A stretch of DNA of 10,558 nt from an uncultured Bacilli bacterium (GCA_947632295.1 CANROQ010000018.1:1-10558); one strand, 5' to 3'. Shown: positions 1-7,171, counted from the first letter of the stretch. A program made the numbers and translations. The notes: generated from the letters alone by a model not told the origin.

Positions 1-680
1 CTAATTATCCTAATGCTAGTGAAGAATTAAAAAAGCATTTAGAAAATTTTCAAGTGACGCTTGAAAAATGCAAAGAATTAGGTATGGAAGTTGAAGAAGT
101 TTCTATTGATAAAAAATTGTTAAATGCTGTTGCCAGTGTCTATGTTGTTATTTCGTGTGCTGAAGCAACTAGTAATATGTCTAATTTAACAGGAATTATT
201 TTTGGACCTCGTGGTGAAGGTAAAAATTATATTGATATGATGAAAAATTATCGTACCGAAGGTTTTTCACCACTTATTAAAAGAAGATTTGTAATCGGTT
301 CTTATGTTCTACAAGCACAAAATAAAAATAGATATTTCTTCAATGCGCAAAGAGTTAGAAGATTAATTGTCGATGAATGGAAAAAACTTTATGAAAAATA
401 TGACGCTGTTATTTTACCAGTTGGTAGTGGACCTGCTAAACATTTAGATGGTTCATTAGATATCTTGGATGAAAATACCCAAATATTAGAGGAACATTTA
501 CAAATTGGAAATTTTGGAGGTTTTCCTTCAATTACAATTCCAAATGGTTTTATCGATAATTTACCAGTTGGTGTTAATATAACAGGTAATTGTTATGACG
601 ATGTCAATGTTTTAAATATTGCTTATGCTTTAGAAAATTCGATGAATTATAAAAATCAAATTGCTAAGGAGGTAGAATAA
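1..680 (+). CDS. gatA: Asp-tRNA(Asn)/Glu-tRNA(Gln) amidotransferase subunit A, C-terminal part (5' end outside window)
   Basis: GatA is the amidase subunit of GatCAB: it hydrolyses glutamine and delivers ammonia to GatB, which amidates misacylated Asp-tRNAAsn or Glu-tRNAGln. The open frame runs in from the window edge (first full codon at position 3, reading NYPNASEELKKHL), so the GTG at 54 is an internal valine codon and not a start. What is visible is the C-terminal part of the amidase-signature fold: the stretch RRFVIGSYVLQAQ, the helix with AQRVRRLIVDEW, the strand YDAVILPVGSGPA and the family's closing block GGFPSITIPNGF followed by LPVGVNITG. The Ser-cis-Ser-Lys catalytic residues lie in the missing N-terminal half. 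The stop TAA (678-680) overlaps the gatB ATG by one base, and the gatB ribosome site AAGGAGGT (666-673) lies in its last codons, so the two are translationally coupled. gatC is presumably upstream of gatA, outside the window. Confidence 0.95.
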   Translation, partial: NYPNASEELKKHLENFQVTLEKCKELGMEVEEVSIDKKLLNAVASVYVVISCAEATSNMSNLTGIIFGPRGEGKNYIDMMKNYRTEGFSPLIKRRFVIGSYVLQAQNKNRYFFNAQRVRRLIVDEWKKLYEKYDAVILPVGSGPAKHLDGSLDILDENTQILEEHLQIGNFGGFPSITIPNGFIDNLPVGVNITGNCYDDVNVLNIAYALENSMNYKNQIAKEVE

Positions 681-2140
681 TGAACGGTTATAAAGTTTTA
701 ATTGGTTTAGAGATGCACTGTGAAATAAGTGAAACAAATACTAAAGTTTTTTCAAGTGCCGCTAATTCATATAGTAGTACTCCTAATAGCAATATTCGTC
801 CAGTCGATATGGCTTTTCCTGGAACTTTACCAGTAGTCAATAAAGAGGCTATTAAAAAGGCCTTAATGGCAAGTATTATTTTAAATTGTAAGCAACCTGA
901 ATATATTTATTTTGAAAGAAAAAATTATTATTATCCAGATTTACCTAAGGGATTTCAAATTACACAAGAGACAAAACCTGCACCTGTTGGTATTTATGGT
1001 AGTCTAACTTACGAATGTGGTGATGAATTAAAGACTGTTCGTATCAACAATATTCACTTAGAAGAGGATGCTGCTAGTACGGATCATTATGCAACTTGTT
1101 CAACAATCGATTACAATAGAGCTGGCGTTCCACTTTTAGAGTTAGTTACTTATCCTGATTTTCATTCGGCTAATGAGGCTGTTGCTTTTTTAGAAACAAT
1201 GAGGTCAATTTATCAATATGCGGGTATTAGTGAAGCCGACAGTAAAAAAGGTCAAATTAGATGCGATGTTAATGTTTCAATTATGGATGAAAATTTAGAT
1301 GAAACTAAAGAAGAAAATTGGGGAACAAAAGTTGAAATTAAAAATGTCAATTCCTTTGGTGGAGTTAGAGACGCTATCAATTATGAAATAGAAAGACAAA
1401 TAGAATTAAAAGAATCTGGCGAATATGATTCGATGGAGCAACAAACAAGACGTTTTGATGAAGAAACTGGTACTACTATTTATATGCGTAGTAAAGTTGA
1501 TGCCATCGATTATAAATATTTTATTGAGCCAAATATTCCTAAATTTAAACTATCAAGTGATTGGTTAGAAAGTATTAAAAAATCGATTCCAGCGTTAGCA
1601 CCAGAGAGAAAAGAAAAATATATCAATGAATATGGAATTTCTAATTATGATGCTACTATATTAGTTAAAGAAAAAAATGTAGCTGATTATTATGAAGAAA
1701 CGATTAAATTAGGATCAAATCCAAAATCGGCTTCTAATTGGATTACTAGTATTATTTTAGGTTATTTAAATAAATGTGAAATGACTATAGATGAACTTTT
1801 CTTTACACCAAAAATGTTAGTGGATTTAATTAAAATGGTCGAAGATGGTAAGATTTCTTCAAAACAAAGCAAGGAAGTATTTTATAAATGTTTAGATGAT
1901 AAAAAAGAACCTAGCGTTATTGTTGAAGATTTAGGTATTAAACAAATTGGTGGCGAGGATGAAATTTTAAAAATAGTAACAGAAGTTTTGGATGAACAAC
2001 CTAATGCTATTGAGACTTATAAGCAAGGACGTACCAATATTGTAGATTTCTTAGTTGGCCAAGTTATGAAAAAAACGCGTGGACAGGCAAATCCAGCAAT
2101 GACTAGAAATATGATGATAAGTGAAATTGAAAAGAGGTAA
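680..2140 (+). CDS. gatB: Asp-tRNA(Asn)/Glu-tRNA(Gln) amidotransferase subunit B
   Basis: GatB binds the misacylated tRNA, activates the side-chain carboxylate with ATP and transfers ammonia from GatA to make Asn-tRNAAsn or Gln-tRNAGln. At 486 codons it is full length for the family. The cradle domain opens with GLEMHCEI (residues 9-16, the family's GLEVH motif), followed by RKNYYYPDLPKGFQITQ (80-96), the HLEEDAA active-site segment (126-132) and the family signature DYNRAGVPLLEL (144-155). The C-terminal helical and YqeY-like tail runs from about 340 to the end and closes with the typical GQANPAM segment. Alignment from memory with Staphylococcus GatB is colinear throughout. No zinc-binding Cys pairs are seen in the N-terminal region, as in other Bacilli. 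The start is fixed by AAGGAGGT at 666-673, six bases before the ATG. The gene overlaps gatA by 1 nt and ends 2 nt before aspS, so one operon is certain in layout. Confidence 0.97.
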   Translation: MNGYKVLIGLEMHCEISETNTKVFSSAANSYSSTPNSNIRPVDMAFPGTLPVVNKEAIKKALMASIILNCKQPEYIYFERKNYYYPDLPKGFQITQETKPAPVGIYGSLTYECGDELKTVRINNIHLEEDAASTDHYATCSTIDYNRAGVPLLELVTYPDFHSANEAVAFLETMRSIYQYAGISEADSKKGQIRCDVNVSIMDENLDETKEENWGTKVEIKNVNSFGGVRDAINYEIERQIELKESGEYDSMEQQTRRFDEETGTTIYMRSKVDAIDYKYFIEPNIPKFKLSSDWLESIKKSIPALAPERKEKYINEYGISNYDATILVKEKNVADYYEETIKLGSNPKSASNWITSIILGYLNKCEMTIDELFFTPKMLVDLIKMVEDGKISSKQSKEVFYKCLDDKKEPSVIVEDLGIKQIGGEDEILKIVTEVLDEQPNAIETYKQGRTNIVDFLVGQVMKKTRGQANPAMTRNMMISEIEKR

Positions 2141-2142
2141 TT

Positions 2143-3891
2143 ATGAGAGAAAATAAATATCGTAATTGTTACTGTGGTGAAATTAATAATGACTATATAG
2201 ATAAAAAAGTTAAGATTTCGGGTTGGATTGAAAATATTCGTGATCATGGTGGTGTCATTTTTTTAGATTTACGTGATGAGCATGGTGTCGTTCAAGTTGT
2301 AAGTAATGATGATACTATTTTCGATGGATTAACTCGTGAATCGACCATTTGCCTAACGGGTGTAGTTCGAAAAAGAGATGAAGATGATTACAATGCTCGT
2401 TTAAAATCTGGTGAAGTAGAAGTAGTAGCCCAGTCTTTGGAAGTTTTAGGCAAAGCAAAAAATATTTTACCTTTTGAGGTTATGACTTCTAAGGATGTTA
2501 GTGAAGATGTTCGCCTTAAATATCGTTATTTAGATTTGCGAAATAAGAAAGTCCATGACAATATTATTTTTAGATCGGAAGTTATTAAATTTTTACGTCA
2601 TGAGATGGAAGAATTAGGATTTACAGAAATTCAAACACCAATTTTGACAGCGTCATCACCTGAAGGAGCAAGAGATTTTGTAGTACCATCGAGATTATTT
2701 CATGGAAAATTTTATGCTTTACCACAAGCGCCCCAAATTTTTAAACAATTATTAATGGTAAGTGGTTTTGATCGTTATTTTCAAGTGGCTCCTTGTTTTA
2801 GAGATGAAGATGCTAGAGCCGATCGTGTTTATGGTGAATTTTATCAATTAGATTTAGAAATGGCTTTTGCTGAAGAAGAAGATGTTTATGTAATAGGTGA
2901 ACAAATTTTTAAAGATGTATTTTCTAAATTTAGTGATAAGCAAGTCTCATCAACACCTTTTGTAAGAATTCCTTATCGTGAGGCTATGTTAAAATATGGT
3001 AGTGATAAGCCAGATTTACGAATACCTTTAGAAATAATCGATTTAAGTGATATTTTTGCTAATTCAGAATTTAAACCATTTAGAGGTGTTACTGTACGTG
3101 GTATTAAAGTTGATGATTTGGCTTCTAAATCAAATAGTTGGTTTAATGAATTAGTCGATTATGCAAAAAGTATTGGTATGCCTGGTATTGGTTATATCAC
3201 TGTTCAAGAAGATATGTCTTTTAAAGGCCCAATTGATAAATTTTTAACAGATGAAGATAAAAATAATTTAATTGAAAGAGCTAGTTTAAAAGTAGGTAGC
3301 GTCCTTTTCTTTATTGCTGATCGTAGTGAATTATTAGCAAGTAAACAAGCTGGTCAAATTCGTCTAGAATTAGGTCGAAGACTTGATATGCAAGATCCTA
3401 ATGTTTATAAATTTTGTATTATAAATGATTTCCCAATGTTTGAATATGATGAGACAGAGAAACATTATATTTTTACTCATAATCCATTTAGTATGCCACA
3501 AGGTGGTATGGATAGTTTAAATTCTAAGGAACCTGATCAAGTTTTAGCGTTCCAATATGATTTTGTTTGTAATGGTATCGAATTAGTCAGTGGTGCTGTT
3601 CGTAATCATGATATCGAAATTATGAAGAAGGCGTTTGAAATTGCTGGTTATGATGAAGCAACATTAAAAGATAAATTTAAATCTTTATATACGGCATTTC
3701 AATATGGTGCTCCACCACATGCAGGAATGGCAATTGGTATCGATAGAATGCTTATGTTATTAAAAGATGAAACTAGTATTCGTGAGACGATTGCTTTCCC
3801 AATGACTGCTAGTGGTCAAGATATGTTGATGGGTTCTCCTACGGAAATTACTGAACAACAGTTAAGGGAAGTTCATATTAAAGTTAGATAG
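2143..3891 (+). CDS. aspS: Aspartyl-tRNA synthetase, bacterial type, probably non-discriminating
   Basis: This class IIb synthetase charges tRNAAsp with aspartate and, if non-discriminating, also tRNAAsn. In order: an OB-fold anticodon-binding domain (about 1-105), class II motif 1 (LGFTEIQTPILT, 158-169), the loop ALPQAPQIFKQLLMVSGFDR (192-211), motif 2 (FRDEDARADR at 219-228, then GEFYQLDLEM at 231-240), the bacterial GAD insertion (about 275-410) and motif 3 (GIDRMLMLL, 532-540). At 582 codons it is normal bacterial length. His35 in RDHGG sits where studied discriminating enzymes have Leu, so pairing with GatCAB suggests it supplies Asp-tRNAAsn for amidation; this is inference. Motif 2 has GEFYQLD instead of the usual RQPEFTQID, and the C-terminus has QLREVHIK; both resemble alphaproteobacterial AspRS as I remember it. 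AGAGGT (2133-2138) lies in the end of gatB. The operon ends in the hairpin at 3898-3931. Confidence 0.97.
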   Translation: MRENKYRNCYCGEINNDYIDKKVKISGWIENIRDHGGVIFLDLRDEHGVVQVVSNDDTIFDGLTRESTICLTGVVRKRDEDDYNARLKSGEVEVVAQSLEVLGKAKNILPFEVMTSKDVSEDVRLKYRYLDLRNKKVHDNIIFRSEVIKFLRHEMEELGFTEIQTPILTASSPEGARDFVVPSRLFHGKFYALPQAPQIFKQLLMVSGFDRYFQVAPCFRDEDARADRVYGEFYQLDLEMAFAEEEDVYVIGEQIFKDVFSKFSDKQVSSTPFVRIPYREAMLKYGSDKPDLRIPLEIIDLSDIFANSEFKPFRGVTVRGIKVDDLASKSNSWFNELVDYAKSIGMPGIGYITVQEDMSFKGPIDKFLTDEDKNNLIERASLKVGSVLFFIADRSELLASKQAGQIRLELGRRLDMQDPNVYKFCIINDFPMFEYDETEKHYIFTHNPFSMPQGGMDSLNSKEPDQVLAFQYDFVCNGIELVSGAVRNHDIEIMKKAFEIAGYDEATLKDKFKSLYTAFQYGAPPHAGMAIGIDRMLMLLKDETSIRETIAFPMTASGQDMLMGSPTEITEQQLREVHIKVR

Positions 3892-3897
3892 ATATAA

Positions 3898-3931
3898 AAA
3901 AATCTTAAGAGGTAAAATTCTTAAGATTTTT
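3898..3931. terminator. Bidirectional intrinsic terminator between aspS and the lone Tim44-like gene
   Basis: The arms at 3898-3910 and 3919-3931 are perfect 13-base complements (AAAAATCTTAAGA against TCTTAAGATTTTT) around an 8-base loop. The A-run on the left and T-run on the right give a U-tract in both directions, so the hairpin can stop aspS transcripts and those of the convergent minus-strand gene. The minus-strand stop codon (3930-3932) overlaps the right arm. Confidence 0.9.
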
Positions 3932-4967
3932 ATAATTTTGTTTGTGTAATCATTTGTTTTTTAGTCATAATCCAATCATTTTCATTATCGACAATGGCGG
4001 AGTTACAATATTCGCATCTACTGCTATTATCATTTATTTTAGCGCCACAATTTGGACAAATATCGATATGTTTTTCTATATTCTTTTTGGTAAATTTTAA
4101 GAAGTAAGTATAGTGTAATTTTGTAAATTTACTTCCTCTTATGACTTTTTGTTTGTTATCGATAATATAATCATAACATGTAACTTGTAAAATGACATTT
4201 ATAGTGGTAATATCATTAACATTTTCAATACTTGTAATATAACTATTTATGTATTTTATATTTTTCATGATATTACGTTCGCCTTTAATTTTTAAAGTTT
4301 CGATTTGCATTTTGTACATATTATACATTTCATCACTTAATAAATTTTTAATAGAATCAATATCATAATTCATCCAAGCAATTTGAACATCATTATAAAT
4401 ATTGAATACTTTATCATTAAATTCTTTAATATTTAAACTTGGAAGTTTGGAGTGTATTTCTTCATCGGTTAATTTTGGAGGCAAATCTTTAATTTTAGGT
4501 CCTTTTTTTAATATAGAAATGTTGTAACCCATTATAAATAAATAAGATAATAATCCTGCGATAAAAGAAATAGGAACAGTTGTTAAGGTTGGAAGTAAAA
4601 ATATTGCGATAAGTGTTACAACTATTAATCTTATTTTAGTAGTTCCAAAAAGTGTATGTACTATTTGACTTAATAAATGATTTGAAACATTTTCGATTCC
4701 ATTTGATATTGGTGAAATAATTGCTCCTATAATTATTATTATAATGATTATTACAAATCCCGTTGTAGAAATTGAACCACCGCCACTACTAGAATAATCA
4801 CTTGATGACGAACTCCAGTCCGAACTAGAACTACTAGAACTACTAGAACCACCACTATCATAACTAGAATCAAATCCCGAATCAGCTTTAATCAAAATAG
4901 GTTTAGCAATTATTCCTAAAAATAAGGTAAATAAAATTAAAATAGTTAAAAATTTATGTTTATACAT
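3930..4967 (-). CDS. Membrane-anchored Tim44-like domain protein with C-terminal zinc ribbon (lone paralog)
   Basis: Residues 1-28 are a signal peptide ending IKA before DSGFDSS. Residues 30-64 are a Ser/Gly-rich segment with nine consecutive serines. Hydrophobic helices follow at about 70-88 (eight consecutive Ile), 112-128 and 130-149, then the basic KKGPKIK, which places the C-terminal part in the cytoplasm. Residues about 178-300 form an alpha+beta Tim44-like/NTF2-like domain (AWMNYDIDSIKNLLSDEMYNMY, then CYDYIIDN). A zinc ribbon ends the protein: Cys304, Cys307, Cys318 and Cys321 (CPNC-x10-CEYC). Proteins of this build are usually annotated as Tim44-like or zinc-ribbon transport proteins in Firmicutes; their role is unknown to me. 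About half of the soluble domain looks identical to the paralog at 7174-8142. The ribosome site TAGGTG (4973-4978) lies five bases before the ATG. It is monocistronic, convergent with aspS and divergent from the lipoprotein gene. Confidence 0.85.
   Translation of the reverse strand: MYKHKFLTILILFTLFLGIIAKPILIKADSGFDSSYDSGGSSSSSSSSSDWSSSSSDYSSSGGGSISTTGFVIIIIIIIIGAIISPISNGIENVSNHLLSQIVHTLFGTTKIRLIVVTLIAIFLLPTLTTVPISFIAGLLSYLFIMGYNISILKKGPKIKDLPPKLTDEEIHSKLPSLNIKEFNDKVFNIYNDVQIAWMNYDIDSIKNLLSDEMYNMYKMQIETLKIKGERNIMKNIKYINSYITSIENVNDITTINVILQVTCYDYIIDNKQKVIRGSKFTKLHYTYFLKFTKKNIEKHIDICPNCGAKINDNSSRCEYCNSAIVDNENDWIMTKKQMITQTKL
4826..4849. repeat. Nine-base tandem repeat in the Ser-linker codons
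   Basis: The unit TAGAACTAC occurs twice (4826-4834 and 4835-4843), followed by a partial copy TAGAAC. On the coding (minus) strand it is in-frame serine codons within the poly-Ser segment of the lone Tim44-like protein. Gain or loss of a unit would change linker length by three serines without a frameshift. Confidence 0.75.
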
Positions 4968-4983
4968 ATTATCACCTAGTATA

Positions 4984-4992
4984 ATTTTATCA
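4984..4992 (-). promoter_or_regulatory. Extended -10 promoter of the lone Tim44-like gene
   Basis: On the minus strand TGATAAAAT gives an extended TGn and a TAAAAT -10 (five of six consensus bases), 16 bases before the ATG, implying a very short leader. I see no good -35, as is common with extended -10 promoters. The surrounding block AAAACCTATGATAAAATTA is almost the same as that before the three-gene Tim44-like operon (8770-8778). Confidence 0.55.
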
Positions 4993-5039
4993 TAGGTTTT
5001 TTATTTATTAATTTAGAAATTTTTCTTCTTTACATAAAA

Positions 5040-5088
5040 AATGACAAATGAAAAATTTTGTGGTATAAAATTTAGTAATTTTGTCATT
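5040..5088. promoter_or_regulatory. Nested inverted repeats centred on the lipoprotein promoter; candidate operator
   Basis: The outer arms AATGACAAA (5040-5048) and TTTGTCATT (5080-5088) are perfect 9-base complements. The inner arms AAATTTT (5053-5059) and AAAATTT (5067-5073) are perfect 7-base complements. The two dyads have centres one base apart, on the -10 TATAAA. The left outer arm overlaps the -35 and would not be transcribed, so a DNA operator fits better than an RNA hairpin. No regulator is identified in the window. Confidence 0.45.
5041..5069 (+). promoter_or_regulatory. Sigma-A-type promoter of the lipoprotein gene
   Basis: ATGACA (5041-5046, five of six for TTGACA), a 17-base spacer ending in TGG (extended -10), and TATAAA (5064-5069, five of six). 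The expected start of transcription is near 5076, leaving a leader of about 30 bases. GGAGGG (5097-5102) is the ribosome site five bases before the ATG at 5108. This is the best promoter match in the window. Confidence 0.7.
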
Positions 5089-5107
5089 ATAAAAATGGAG
5101 GGAATAT

Positions 5108-5656
5108 ATGAAACAAATATTTATTATATCATTATTATCATTTTGTTTATTATTTAATGGTTGCGGTGAAAACTTAAATAATACACCAACGAAACAAGTC
5201 GAAATGTTTTTTATGAATTATCAAACATTAAATCAAGATGTTATTGAAGATTTAAATGATGTTTTAACTACGGATAATTCGATGACAGAAACACAAAAAG
5301 ATAAATATAAAGATATTATGAAAAATCATTATAAAAATTTAGTTTATGATGTAAAAGATGAATCTGTTAATGGTGATACAGCAATTGTTACAGTAGAAAT
5401 TGAAGTATATGATTATTCGAAAATTATTGCGAATGTTAATAAGTATTTAGAAGAACATCCTGATGAATTCGCCGATGATGATAATAATTATTCACAAGAA
5501 AAATTTATGGATTATCGCCTAGAGGAGTTAGAAAAAGTTAAAGATAAAGTTAAATATACACTAGATTTAAATTTAACAAAAGTTGGAGATAAATGGCAAA
5601 TGGATCAAATATCTAGTATTGATGAAGATAAAATATTAGGAATTTATGAATATTAA
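5108..5656 (+). CDS. Small predicted lipoprotein, possibly NTF2-like fold
   Basis: I do not recognise this 182-residue protein by family. Residues 1-18 are a short signal sequence with a hydrophobic core, followed by Cys19 in LFNGC, a lipobox-like site. Phe at -3 and Asn at -2 are not ideal, so lipidation is likely but not certain. The mature part starts with a helix (TPTKQVEMFFMNYQTL), an acidic region, then strands (GDTAIVTVEIEVYDYSKII) and a final strand pair (YTLDLNLTKVGDKWQM). This order resembles extracytoplasmic NTF2-like or lumazine-binding-like lipoproteins such as DUF4878-type proteins; that is inference from pattern. It is monocistronic between its own promoter and terminator, lies divergently beside the lone Tim44-like gene, and precedes the methyltransferase-like gene by 84 bases. 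It probably acts on the outer face of the membrane. Confidence 0.8.
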   Translation: MKQIFIISLLSFCLLFNGCGENLNNTPTKQVEMFFMNYQTLNQDVIEDLNDVLTTDNSMTETQKDKYKDIMKNHYKNLVYDVKDESVNGDTAIVTVEIEVYDYSKIIANVNKYLEEHPDEFADDDNNYSQEKFMDYRLEELEKVKDKVKYTLDLNLTKVGDKWQMDQISSIDEDKILGIYEY

Positions 5657-5684
5657 ACGGTTAAAATTTTATTAATCGTTTTTT
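5655..5684 (+). terminator. Intrinsic terminator after the lipoprotein gene
   Basis: The arms 5655-5664 and 5672-5681 pair over ten bases with one G-T wobble (AACGGTTAA against TTAATCGTT at the core), with a 7-base loop and a T-tract at 5679-5684. The lipoprotein stop codon (5654-5656) overlaps the left arm. Confidence 0.75.
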
Positions 5685-5685
5685 A

Positions 5686-5713
5686 TTGATTTTTTTAGAT
5701 ATTATGTTATAAT
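5686..5713 (+). promoter_or_regulatory. Sigma-A-type promoter of the methyltransferase-like gene
   Basis: TTGATT (5686-5691), a 16-base spacer ending TGT (extended -10), and a perfect TATAAT (5708-5713). The start of transcription is expected near 5720, inside the small dyad AATATT-CA-AATATT (5711-5724). The ribosome site AAAGGGG (5726-5732) lies eight bases before the ATG at 5741. Confidence 0.7.
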
Positions 5714-5740
5714 ATTCAAATATTTAAAGGGGTTGGTTAT

Positions 5741-6625
5741 ATGAAATTTGAAACATTGAGTGATATTAATGCTACTTTAGAGATGATGAAAATTAATAAA
5801 AATAATAAAAATCAAAGATTGTGGTTTTTAAAAAATGAAAGTTTTAAAGAATTTTCACCTTGTTATTTATATAGTAATGAAAATTTAAGAGCATATTATC
5901 CTTATTTTTCGATAAAAGATAATAATGTTTTAACTGTATGTGGTTCAGGAGATCAAGTATTAAGTGCAGTATTATACGGTGCAAAAGAAGTTGATACTTT
6001 TGATTCTAATAAACTTACCCTTTATAGTTTAATGTTAAAAAAAGCGGCAATAAAAGCGCTTAGTTTTGAAGAATTTGTTAAATTTTATGATATTGATGTA
6101 TTACAATCAAAAAGATTGTCCTATTTTTATAAAGTTTTAGAAAATATTGATGATGAAGAAATTCAATTATTTTTTAGTAAAATTTTTAAAGATAATGTTG
6201 AAGATTTTGAATTTTTGTTTTTTGGAAGTGCAGGTAGTAATAAAGTTGTAAGTAAGAGAATACCATTTCTTGATTATCCAAATTATAATTTATTAAAAGG
6301 TAAACTTGATAATACAAAAATTAATTTTAAAAATATTAATATATTTGATACAGTTAATGAATTTCATAGTCAATATAGCTTTATCAATTTATCTAATATT
6401 TTAGATTATATAAAGGATCAAGAGTCATTTATAAAATTTATAAAATACTTAGTTGATAATAACTTAAAAGAAAATGGTAAAATTTTATTGAATTATCATT
6501 GGACTATATTTAATAATTTAAATACTTTATATGAAAATTTAAATGCTCAAACGATGATTATTCCAAATTTGTCAGTAGAAAATTCTAATGAACCGGGAAT
6601 GATTAAAGTATTAATAAAACTCTAA
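5741..6625 (+). CDS. Methyltransferase-like protein resembling the DUF3419 family
   Basis: A 294-residue soluble protein. Residues 63-72 (VLTVCGSGDQ) look like the glycine-rich SAM-binding loop of a class I methyltransferase, and Asp88 in VDTFDSN would be the acidic residue at the end of strand 2. The following helix NKLTLYSLMLKKAAIKALS (90-108) and the segment FINLSNILDY (214-223) match what I recall of DUF3419-like proteins common in Firmicutes, some of whose relatives (BtaA) use SAM for lipid headgroup synthesis. The usual D/NPPY catalytic motif of N-methyltransferases is absent; NLSN stands at the equivalent place. Substrate and activity are unknown, and it could be a non-catalytic SAM binder. 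Residues 110-175 form an insertion rich in aromatic residues. There is no signal peptide or membrane helix. It is monocistronic with its own promoter and converges on the Tim44-like operon with 9 bases between stops. Confidence 0.75.
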   Translation: MKFETLSDINATLEMMKINKNNKNQRLWFLKNESFKEFSPCYLYSNENLRAYYPYFSIKDNNVLTVCGSGDQVLSAVLYGAKEVDTFDSNKLTLYSLMLKKAAIKALSFEEFVKFYDIDVLQSKRLSYFYKVLENIDDEEIQLFFSKIFKDNVEDFEFLFFGSAGSNKVVSKRIPFLDYPNYNLLKGKLDNTKINFKNINIFDTVNEFHSQYSFINLSNILDYIKDQESFIKFIKYLVDNNLKENGKILLNYHWTIFNNLNTLYENLNAQTMIIPNLSVENSNEPGMIKVLIKL

Positions 6626-6640
6626 TATGAGTTTTTATTT
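6616..6640. terminator. Bidirectional terminator between the methyltransferase-like gene and the Tim44-like operon
   Basis: The arms AAAACTC (6616-6622) and GAGTTTT (6629-6635) enclose a 6-base loop that holds the plus-strand stop TAA (6623-6625). The plus side has five T's and then ATTTT. The minus side has TTTTATTAAT. The last base of the right arm begins the minus-strand stop codon (6635-6637). The stem is short, so strength is moderate. Confidence 0.65.
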
Positions 6641-7171
6641 TGTCGTGATATCAGTTAATACCCAATCATAATCTTCGGTATTATAAATAGTTCCACAGTA
6701 TTCGCATTTTCCACTATGATTAATATTCATGTTAGCACCACATGATGGACATTTTCTAACATACCCACTATCGACAGCATCTCTTTGTTTTATAAATGTT
6801 AAAATATTTTCTTTTTCAACACGAGAGTTGTTGTTACCACTAATTAATTTTTTTGAATCTTTATCGATGATATAATCCATATAACGTGATATTAATTTAA
6901 CAGTAATAATAAACTCTTTATCAGTAATTTCAATGTTAATAATTTCAGTTGATTTAACGTTTAATTCATCGAACATTTGAATTTGATTATTTTTATTTAA
7001 TCGATCTAATCGTTCTTGAAATTTGTTGTAAACATTGTCACTAATAAAATGGTCTACACGTGTCAAATCATTTGTCATAAGTGAAATATGTAACATAACA
7101 AAAATATTATCAACTTTGGTTTTAAATTTACTTTCTGAAAAAGTATGGTCTAATTCAATTAATTCATTCAT
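6635..7171 (-). CDS. Soluble Tim44-like domain protein with zinc ribbon
   Basis: A 178-residue protein without signal peptide or membrane helix, so cytoplasmic. Residues 10-130 align with the soluble domain of the membrane paralogs: FKTKVDNIFVMLHISLMTNDL corresponds to their FNDKVFNIYNDVQIAWMNYD, and MDYIIDKDSKKLISG to CYDYIIDNKQKVIRG. The conserved Cys of that motif is Met98. A zinc ribbon follows with Cys141, Cys144, Cys156 and Cys159 (CPSC-x11-CEYC), then the shared tail YDWVLT. It is the last gene of the three-gene minus-strand operon. Its ribosome site AAAGGAG (7181-7187) lies inside the last codons of the upstream gene, whose stop is 2 bases from this ATG, so translation is likely coupled. 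It is the most diverged of the four copies. A role as soluble partner of the membrane paralogs is inference. Confidence 0.82.
   Translation of the reverse strand: MNELIELDHTFSESKFKTKVDNIFVMLHISLMTNDLTRVDHFISDNVYNKFQERLDRLNKNNQIQMFDELNVKSTEIINIEITDKEFIITVKLISRYMDYIIDKDSKKLISGNNNSRVEKENILTFIKQRDAVDSGYVRKCPSCGANMNINHSGKCEYCGTIYNTEDYDWVLTDITTK

Noticed and set aside
54..56. GTG as a gatA start
   Set aside because: The frame continues upstream to the window edge with GatA-like residues, so this is an internal valine codon.
2017..2247. Minus-strand open frame of 76 codons across the gatB/aspS junction
   Set aside because: It lies opposite two well-supported essential genes, has no ribosome site or recognisable domain, and its Ile/Phe-rich translation is typical of antisense to AT-rich coding DNA.
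4721..4760. ATT-rich stretch as a microsatellite of interest
   Set aside because: It is explained by the eight consecutive Ile codons of a membrane helix, with mixed ATT/ATA/ATC use rather than a pure repeat.
5711..5724. AATATT-CA-AATATT dyad after the -10 of the methyltransferase-like gene as an operator
   Set aside because: Only A/T bases in the arms and short; expected by chance in this composition, so it is only mentioned with the promoter.
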